A stretch of DNA of 6,549 nt, from positions 1-6,549 of the forward strand of contig CALETH010000069.1 in the NCBI GenBank assembly GCA_937920105.1, given 5' to 3'. The notes under the pieces were generated by a model. That model did not search any database. It saw nothing but the letters and a program-made list of their open reading frames with translations, and had not been told where the DNA came from. The stretch comes from an uncultured Bacteroidota bacterium. Lineage in GTDB: Bacteria > Bacteroidota > Ignavibacteria > UBA10030 > UBA8401. This document shows positions 1 to 5,133 of this stretch, one piece after another; the stretch's first letter is position 1; each line of letters begins with the position of its first letter. The translations under genes and the position numbers were made by a program.

Positions 1-4
1 TAAA

Positions 5-72
5 AACATTTGAGGACAAGTTTAGCGGGAATCTATTTTTCTGGATGCCCGATAACAACATTCGGGCATGAC
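5..72 (-). repeat. Double-hairpin intergenic repeat, copy 1 (half decayed)
   Basis: Seen on the minus strand, starting 11 nt after the stop codon of the MuiA-family gene. The intact hairpin has arms ATGCCCGA (45-52) and TCGGGCAT (62-69) around a 9-nt loop, bounded by GTC and CCAG on the minus strand. A short linker leads to a second unit whose right arm GCGGGAAT (25-32) is intact while the position of its partner (8-15, ATTTGAGG) no longer pairs. The order GTCAT-hairpin, CCAGAAA, TAGATTCCCGCTAAA matches the copy at 1804-1876 read on the plus strand. No U-tract follows the hairpin on the minus strand, so I do not call it a terminator. Confidence 0.75.
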
Positions 73-82
73 ATTTTACTTT

Positions 83-1768
83 TTATTCCGCTCCGGAAAT
101 TCTCACGTTTGGTGGATATTCTATACTATATTTTAGTTTCCATGTTTTCTTTTCTTTGGGTTGAAGTTCATTTTTCCAGATTAAAAATCCCTCTTCGTTT
201 GGTTTCAACTCTTTTTCTTTGGGTTCAAGTTGTTCTATGGTGATTTGTTCATTTTGTGAAAGCGGAAGTTGGTCATACACAAAAATTGTTTGAGCAGTTT
301 TCTTTGTGTTTTCCAATGTAAAAGTATATTCGTACGAAATTTTATTGTTTTTGCTGAACGTTCCAGTGGTTTCGGTAAATTTGTTCACCAATTTTCGTTC
401 GATTTTTATTGTTGGGTCTATGCCAAGATAGACATAAAATTTTTCGTTGGGAACAATGGTTTCTATCGAAGTGGTAGAAACAAAATCTTCATCCGAAAAT
501 ACATTGATGTTTCCTGCTAACAGCGGAACTTCGCTGGTGTTTTCTATAAGTGCTTTAAGATACGCAAACTGAGAAAGTTTTGGTGTGGATGTATAGACAA
601 ATGCTGCTTTGAGTTTTTCTATTGCAACTGTCACTTTGTGTGAAACATTATCCGAAGGAATTGTTGATTTTGTAGGTATGCGAAGTAACACTGATGTTGT
701 TTGTGTTTCTACAGACGCAACAGGTTCTTCCATTACAGGAGCAAATTCATCGCTTCGCTCTTTTTCTGTTTTAACATCATTCAATAATTGTCGTTGATTA
801 AGATTGAGTGCTTTTTTTAATGGACGATTTCTATCTTGTGAACGTCCTCCACTTACATTACCAAAAACTTCTGGAGCAAAAATATTAACATACCATGCAG
901 AAAGTTCCGGCATTTCTCCTTTCATATCAGGTCTTGCAGTAGAAAGTGCAAGTTCAATATTATTCCAATCTTCACCGGTGCGTTGCTGCACCATTGCTCT
1001 ATATTCCAACTGCACAGAATTATTTTCTGTATTCACGCGTATATCATATTGCGGATACCACATTGCTCCGGTAATAACGTATTGCGGTAGTAAAACAAAC
1101 TCGCCAGATTTTGTTACTTCAACTTCTACAATAATTGTTTTTGTGGCTCTGTTATTGTTAGGAGAAATTGTGCGAATTTTTTCTTGCACCGCGATAATTT
1201 TATTGTGAAGTTCTTTTTTTTCAAGATTGGATTTACGAAGGTCTGAATATAATTTTGTCATATTCGTATTAAAGAATCCTAATACTTTTTGCCAATCTTC
1301 TACGGTAGGACGTGTAATTTTTAAATCTTTGCTGATATTATCTGCATGTTCAATCTTTATTTTATTAATAAAATCTAATTGAGATTGCAATACGACAATT
1401 TTATCATCAACAGTTTTCATTTCCTCTTGCAATTCTTCCAATTGTGTTTGAAGTGTTCGCAATCGTTCTTGAGGAATGGTATCGGTGTACATTGTTTCTA
1501 CTTTTACATCAAGAATTCTTGCACCTTCTCCTTCACCCGAAACTCGTACGGATTGGTCAACAATTTCTATTGGAAGATTAGTAAAGAATAAAGAATGTGT
1601 TCCTGCTGAAAGCGATGTTTTTCCTTTTCGGATAACGGATGCACGGTCTTTGTACACAGTAACAGCAGCAATTGTTGAAGAAATATTTTTTGTTGATGGA
1701 CTTGCAGAAACAGTTTTTGGCATAAATCCTCCTATTATAAAGATGAAAAGAAAAGTTTTTATTCGCAT
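83..1768 (-). CDS. MuiA-family secreted protein (DUF4140/DUF4139)
   Basis: A 561-residue protein with the layout of the mucoidy inhibitor A (MuiA) family: a signal peptide at residues 1-23 (MRIKT, then a hydrophobic run LFIFIIGGFM, likely cleavage near VSA/SAS), an N-terminal DUF4140-type domain at about 33-95 (AAVTVYKDRASVIRKG), a charged coiled coil at about 98-205, and a DUF4139-type beta-rich domain from about 225 to 555. Family hallmarks seen are MWYPQYDIRV (236-245), QQRTGEDWNNIELALSTARP (261-280) and the IPSDNVSHKV stretch (370-379). The length is normal for the family. MuiA was named for an effect on mucoidy in enterobacteria, but its biochemistry is unknown; a periplasmic or surface location is inferred from the signal peptide. 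The Met at 1766-1768 is chosen because it gives a complete signal peptide; the next Met (residue 16) would destroy it. No Shine-Dalgarno is visible. It lies 161 bp downstream of the methyltransferase gene, with hairpin repeats in the gap, so co-transcription is uncertain. Family assignment is firm; role is not. Confidence 0.9.
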   Translation of the reverse strand: MRIKTFLFIFIIGGFMPKTVSASPSTKNISSTIAAVTVYKDRASVIRKGKTSLSAGTHSLFFTNLPIEIVDQSVRVSGEGEGARILDVKVETMYTDTIPQERLRTLQTQLEELQEEMKTVDDKIVVLQSQLDFINKIKIEHADNISKDLKITRPTVEDWQKVLGFFNTNMTKLYSDLRKSNLEKKELHNKIIAVQEKIRTISPNNNRATKTIIVEVEVTKSGEFVLLPQYVITGAMWYPQYDIRVNTENNSVQLEYRAMVQQRTGEDWNNIELALSTARPDMKGEMPELSAWYVNIFAPEVFGNVSGGRSQDRNRPLKKALNLNQRQLLNDVKTEKERSDEFAPVMEEPVASVETQTTSVLLRIPTKSTIPSDNVSHKVTVAIEKLKAAFVYTSTPKLSQFAYLKALIENTSEVPLLAGNINVFSDEDFVSTTSIETIVPNEKFYVYLGIDPTIKIERKLVNKFTETTGTFSKNNKISYEYTFTLENTKKTAQTIFVYDQLPLSQNEQITIEQLEPKEKELKPNEEGFLIWKNELQPKEKKTWKLKYSIEYPPNVRISGAE

Positions 1769-1803
1769 AAGATTTTTTAGATAATGAGTAGAATGATAAT
1801 ATT

Positions 1804-1876
1804 GTCATTCCTGCGAAAGCAGGAATCCAGAAATATTTTAATGTATAGATTCCCGCTAAAAACGTGCGGGAATGAC
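1804..1876 (+). repeat. Double-hairpin intergenic repeat, copy 2 (complete)
   Basis: A 73-bp element filling the middle of the gap between the methyltransferase and MuiA-family genes. Hairpin one pairs ATTCCTGC (1807-1814) with GCAGGAAT (1819-1826) around GAAA, a GNRA tetraloop when read on the plus strand. Hairpin two pairs ATTCCCGC (1849-1856) with GCGGGAAT (1866-1873) around a 9-nt loop. Both ends read as GTCATTCC or its complement, so the whole element is itself a large inverted repeat. GTCATTCCCGC-type palindromes of this kind are known as dispersed intergenic repeats in many bacteria (for example dRS3 of Neisseria); the resemblance is from memory. The transcript of the MuiA-family gene would carry it in its leader only if transcription starts upstream of it. 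Confidence 0.85.
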
Positions 1877-1929
1877 GCTTTTTTTCTATGGAATCTGAAC
1901 ATACGATGACATACACTTGATTTTTTCTG

Positions 1930-3447
1930 TTACACAAACTCCATTAATTTCTTCATACGTCCGGGTTGTGCCCAGTTGCATGTACCTTGCATCCGCAAAG
2001 AACTAAGATATTCTTGAATAATCGGGTTTTGCAATTTTTTCAAAATGAATTTTGCTTCATCAAGAGTTTGTGTTCCAATATACGCATTGAGTGATTGATT
2101 TCCCTGCCAACTTCCAAAACGACTATCTGGTAGTAAAAGTTTTGGTTCAAAAGTGCTTTCACCAAATGCTTTCCACATAATTTTATAGGGGAAAAAATTA
2201 TACGAACCAACTCCCAATAATGCCCACCAATATCCTTTTTGTATCCATGTATTGATAAGAATTCCTTTTCTCTTTTGAAGTTGCACTTTATATTTTTTAA
2301 GATAACGAAACAATTCTGTTTCTTGTTCTAAAACTTCTTTTTCTAAAGGTCTTCCATTTTCAAAATGTGGAACAAGGGCAACTTTTTCTGGTGTAGGATT
2401 TTTTTCTATTAATGTAGAAGAACTTGTTAGTGGAAACACATATTTTGCATTTACACTAACTGTATCACCATACTTATTTTTTAATTCAACAGTATTTTTT
2501 GTAATAAACTTAAACTGATGAAAAAAGAAAACGTCATTTGCCCCACAAGTATTAATTCCCTGCCTTGGTTGTGAATGTTTTGGTACAATAATTTTTTGAA
2601 ATCCACTAAGACGTTTTTCTTTTTCCTTGCAATCAAAAATTGTTAATGAGTCTGTACAATTAAAAAGCGGTTTGGCTTTAAATTTTTGCCATTTATTGTT
2701 TTCAAAAATATAATAAGAAATAGGAAATTTTTGTTCACGATTACGGTAAAACTTTGCAATTCCATATCTTCCGTTAATATCTTCAAAAATTTTATTTCCG
2801 TTGAAATCCATTATTTCATCAACACAAAAATTTACTCCTTTTATTTTATAATTTCGCAATTCTTGATTTGCTCCATCATTCAAAAAAATTGAAAGTGGTA
2901 AAAAGAAAATCGCTTTTCCATATTCTTGTAAATTATCATGAAGAACTTTTGCGAGAATAAGTGTGGCAATATCGGTGCGGGAATTTCCTAATAAAAGGTC
3001 TCTTTGATTTTTTATCAAACCAAATTCTATAAAAAGATGTTTGGTTTTTTCTTTATAAATTTCATCTAAATCTGTAAAATTTACCCATGGCGGATTACCA
3101 ACAAGAATATGTGCTTTAATATTTTTTTTCTGAAATAAAATATCTCCGCAAATAAAATTTTCTTTAGGAAATTGAATGGAATATTGTGATTGCATTCTTT
3201 CAAAAAAATTCTCAACGTACCGTGGATACAATTCTATTCCATACAAACGAGATAGATTTTCTTTGTTTAAAGCAATTCCATTTTCTTTTGCTAAAGCAAT
3301 AAAACTTTCCAGAAAAACACCATTTCCAGCAGTTGGGTCAAGAATAGTTGCACCGTTCAACCATTCTTTATAACAATGCTGCAACACTATTTTTTTTGCC
3401 CAAATAAGTGGTGTAAAAACTACTCCAAATTTTTTTTTGTAATTCAT
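1930..3447 (-). CDS. DNA adenine-N6 methyltransferase, gamma type, no partner nuclease seen
   Basis: A 505-residue protein that should transfer a methyl group from S-adenosylmethionine to the N6 of adenine in a specific DNA site. Motifs run in the gamma order of M.TaqI-like enzymes: motif X FGVVFTP (7-13), motif I LDPTAGNGVF (36-45), motif II YGIELYP (69-75), motif III CGDIL (100-104), the catalytic NPPW (118-121), RTDIA (157-161) and GKAIFFLPLSIF (177-188). The remainder, about 240-505, resembles the target-recognition part of TaqI/Eco57I-class methylases: RQGINTCGANDVFFF (295-309), LLLPDSRFGSW (437-447) and a C-terminal helical segment. I see no nuclease domain at either end, and no restriction gene lies next to it in the window, so it is either an orphan methylase or a type II methylase with a distant partner. 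The recognition site cannot be read from sequence. The Met at 3445-3447 is six codons before motif X, which fits. Codons 4-6 form a run of nine A (3430-3438). No Shine-Dalgarno is visible. Confidence 0.92.
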   Translation of the reverse strand: MNYKKKFGVVFTPLIWAKKIVLQHCYKEWLNGATILDPTAGNGVFLESFIALAKENGIALNKENLSRLYGIELYPRYVENFFERMQSQYSIQFPKENFICGDILFQKKNIKAHILVGNPPWVNFTDLDEIYKEKTKHLFIEFGLIKNQRDLLLGNSRTDIATLILAKVLHDNLQEYGKAIFFLPLSIFLNDGANQELRNYKIKGVNFCVDEIMDFNGNKIFEDINGRYGIAKFYRNREQKFPISYYIFENNKWQKFKAKPLFNCTDSLTIFDCKEKEKRLSGFQKIIVPKHSQPRQGINTCGANDVFFFHQFKFITKNTVELKNKYGDTVSVNAKYVFPLTSSSTLIEKNPTPEKVALVPHFENGRPLEKEVLEQETELFRYLKKYKVQLQKRKGILINTWIQKGYWWALLGVGSYNFFPYKIMWKAFGESTFEPKLLLPDSRFGSWQGNQSLNAYIGTQTLDEAKFILKKLQNPIIQEYLSSLRMQGTCNWAQPGRMKKLMEFV

Positions 3448-3450
3448 TTT

Positions 3451-3569
3451 TAACTATGATGAAATGATAATAATGATTACAATGATTGAAAATTTCACTA
3501 TACTAATGATAACAATTTTTTATCAAAGCAATCTTTAAATCCTAAAAATCGTGGTCAAATCATGGTCAG
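3451..3569. repeat. GATT/AATC-periodic imperfect inverted repeat
   Basis: Fills the gap between the outer-membrane protein gene and the methyltransferase gene. On the minus strand it opens with two direct copies of TGACCAYGATTT 11 bp apart, continues with GATT at 8-11 nt spacing, then an AT-rich centre, then AATCATT/ATCATT units ending ATCATAGTTA. The two outer ends are rough complements: the last 11 bases of one match the other at about 8 positions. Similar GATT/AATC-rich spacers occur, as I recall, between genes of Bacteroidota and relatives, with no settled function. The first bases of the element include the TGA stop of the upstream gene (3566-3568). Confidence 0.55.
3497..3526 (-). promoter_or_regulatory. 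Possible sigma70-like promoter for the methyltransferase gene
   Basis: On the minus strand TTGATA (3521-3526) is followed after 18 bp by TATAGT (3497-3502), about 50 bp upstream of the methyltransferase start. This would give a leader of roughly 40 nt. The surrounding DNA is AT-rich and repetitive, so a chance match is quite possible. Promoters of Bacteroidota-like organisms may also use different boxes. Confidence 0.3.
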
Positions 3570-4960
3570 AAACTAAATGAAAATGAAACTTTTGGTGTTA
3601 TTCTTTTTTGTGGTTGATAACTAATATTTCCTGCTTCATCTGTTACCTGAGTAAATGTCCATATATATAATAGAGAAACAAGAATAAATGGATATGGTTT
3701 ATAACCAACGTCTGCGTACAATAATGAACGCTCGTCAAGTGTAAAAACATCTTTATTATCCTCAATATTTCTTTTGTCATATCCAACTTTGAGAGAAACC
3801 ATCGGAATTTTTTCTCCTGTTGATGTTTCAAGATGAAGTGTTCCGCTTTGAGCATAGTTATCAAATTTTTGATAACTACCAAGAATTTGAATTGTTCCTA
3901 ATACATCTACCAATAAACTTCCATATAAACTTGGACCCGGTGAAATGGTGTTTTCCAATGTTTGTGCTTTGGTAGAAAATGTTGTTACAACATTATTAGT
4001 ATCAAGTGTAAGAAGGTAACGGTCAAGTTCGTAGAATGTATCAAAATACCCTGGAAGATATTTATCACCATTAAATTGTCGCTCAAGTTTAGCAAGAATT
4101 TTTACTAAACCAAGTCCGGAAAATTCTGTTTTTAAACCAAGTGCTGCACCACTTCCAAAATTGAGAATTTTTGTAAAATCAAAATACAGCGTAGAATTTA
4201 TTGTGGGAATGCGGAGAACGGGCAGACCTAAATCAAAACCAATAATGTTTAAACTTCCAGCATTTTGTTTTGATTGAAAAATTCCTGCACTTGGATTAAT
4301 TGGGTCACTAAGAGGGTCGTAGTATATATTCACATCTCGCGAGTCACTTCGTAAATCTCCTGCATAAGTTGCACCAAATTCAAATCCGCCAATAACGGGA
4401 ACTTCTGCAAGTTCGGTAAACTGAAGAGGTCTTACATATCCACGCAAACCAACCAAACCAGCACGAGCAAAATCACTATAGACACTTTCAAAACCAAATT
4501 TTTCAAAATCAAGATTCAATTCCATTCCTAATTTTCGTGCATCATAACTTGGACTATTTTTATACATGTAGATAATAGAACCATGCCCGAGTTCTGCATA
4601 ATCTAACATACCCAAACGTGCATAGACATCATCACCTCGTTTTCCCCAACTTAAATATCGAATGAGGCGAATGTAATCATATCCTTCATCAAAATCTTCA
4701 TGGCGAATTTTATTGGTCTTACTGCTGATGTGTAAACTCAAATCCAAACCTGCACCAAATTTTCCAAACGATAAATCCGGAGAAACATTAACAAGATAGT
4801 ACATTTCTCCATCTATCCATGTTAAACCAAGCCCACCAGTGATAGTGCTTGGAATTGTTGTTGGTATTTCAGTGGGAGTGGATGCTTCTTCTTGTGAAAA
4901 AGAGAGGTTGGTGAGAAAAACGAGACGAGTAACGAGAATGGTAAAGAGTATTTTTTTCAT
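3566..4960 (-). CDS. Predicted outer-membrane beta-barrel protein, function unknown
   Basis: A 464-residue protein I cannot assign to a named function. Residues 1-23 are a signal peptide (MKKILF, a hydrophobic run, then SFSQ, a cleavage pattern usual in Bacteroidota), followed by a Thr/Pro-rich linker (about 24-40). The rest is rich in Gly, aromatic residues and alternating polar/hydrophobic stretches typical of transmembrane beta-strands, and the chain ends in SFSFSF with a terminal Phe, the usual C-terminal signal of barrels inserted by the BAM complex. Notable segments are YDYIRLIRYLSWGKRGD, then YARLGMLDYAELGHGSIIYM, which look like conserved family blocks. There is no lipobox and no T9SS sorting domain. 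A porin-like or surface-exposed role in the outer membrane is an inference from composition. The Met at 4958-4960 starts the signal peptide directly. The gene has its own likely promoter and a terminator lies upstream, so it probably begins a transcription unit. Confidence 0.85.
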   Translation of the reverse strand: MKKILFTILVTRLVFLTNLSFSQEEASTPTEIPTTIPSTITGGLGLTWIDGEMYYLVNVSPDLSFGKFGAGLDLSLHISSKTNKIRHEDFDEGYDYIRLIRYLSWGKRGDDVYARLGMLDYAELGHGSIIYMYKNSPSYDARKLGMELNLDFEKFGFESVYSDFARAGLVGLRGYVRPLQFTELAEVPVIGGFEFGATYAGDLRSDSRDVNIYYDPLSDPINPSAGIFQSKQNAGSLNIIGFDLGLPVLRIPTINSTLYFDFTKILNFGSGAALGLKTEFSGLGLVKILAKLERQFNGDKYLPGYFDTFYELDRYLLTLDTNNVVTTFSTKAQTLENTISPGPSLYGSLLVDVLGTIQILGSYQKFDNYAQSGTLHLETSTGEKIPMVSLKVGYDKRNIEDNKDVFTLDERSLLYADVGYKPYPFILVSLLYIWTFTQVTDEAGNISYQPQKRITPKVSFSFSF

Positions 4961-4993
4961 AAGATAATTATATGTTTATAAAATTGTTGTATA

Positions 4994-5022
4994 AATATAA
5001 AGGAATGAAAGCCATGAAGCAA
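4994..5022 (-). promoter_or_regulatory. Likely sigma70-like promoter for the outer-membrane protein gene
   Basis: On the minus strand TTGCTT (5017-5022) and TATATT (4994-4999) are separated by exactly 17 bp, and the second box begins TATATTTA, which is also close to the Bacteroidota TAnnTTTG -7 element. The predicted leader is about 25-30 nt. Its position between an upstream terminator and the start codon supports a new transcription unit. No Shine-Dalgarno follows; the leader is A/T-rich. Confidence 0.45.
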
Positions 5023-5046
5023 TTTTTTAACTTTTTAACGAGAAAC

Positions 5047-5088
5047 AAAAAACCCTATTATCTTAATTTTAAAAATAACAGGGTTTTT
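5047..5088 (-). terminator. Intrinsic terminator after the T9SS repeat protein gene
   Basis: Read on the minus strand, AAAAACCCT (5080-5088) pairs with AGGGTTTTT, and the stem continues through TTAT/ATAA with G-U wobbles to a short A/U loop. A run of six U ends the structure (5052-5047 side). It lies about 46 nt after the stop codon of the gene at 5134. The arms are near-symmetric with T-runs on both strands, so it could act in both directions. Confidence 0.85.
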
Positions 5089-5097
5089 ATTATTTGT

Positions 5098-5122
5098 GGA
5101 TTCCCGCTTTCGCGGGAATGAC
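5098..5122 (-). repeat. Single-hairpin copy of the GTCATTCC repeat
   Basis: Arms ATTCCCGC (5100-5107) and GCGGGAAT (5112-5119) with a 4-nt loop. On the minus strand the loop is GAAA, a GNRA tetraloop, and the unit is bounded by GTC and CCA as in the copies near the MuiA-family gene. It begins 11 nt after the stop codon of the T9SS repeat protein and lies before its terminator, so it would be part of the 3' untranslated RNA. Confidence 0.85.
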
Positions 5123-5133
5123 TGTACATTGGT

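Noticed and set aside
42..72. Hairpin after the MuiA-family stop codon as an intrinsic terminator
   Set aside because: The minus-strand sequence after the stem is CCAGAAAAATAGA, with no U-tract.
10..243. 77-codon plus-strand frame at the left edge
   Set aside because: It is antisense to the end of the MuiA-family gene and starts in the repeat (LAGIY is repeat-derived).
804..1208. 134-codon plus-strand frame
   Set aside because: Antisense to the conserved DUF4139 region of the MuiA-family gene; no recognisable protein features.
1769..1929. Promoter for the MuiA-family gene
   Set aside because: Candidate -35-like ATGACA is not followed by a convincing -10 box at suitable spacing, and the other AT-rich matches are weak.
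1578..1937. 119-codon minus-strand frame overlapping the MuiA-family gene start
   Set aside because: Its middle is the translated hairpin repeat (FWIPAFAGMT, a typical spurious peptide from this repeat class), and the rest is an out-of-frame reading of the MuiA-family gene.
3643..3882. 79-codon minus-strand frame inside the outer-membrane protein gene
   Set aside because: Overlaps a signal-peptide-bearing, well-patterned protein in another frame and has no features of its own.
1930..4960. Methyltransferase plus neighbouring genes as a new BREX- or DISARM-like defence system
   Set aside because: The methylase is much shorter than PglX, and no ATPase, helicase, nuclease or phosphatase gene accompanies it; the neighbours are envelope proteins.
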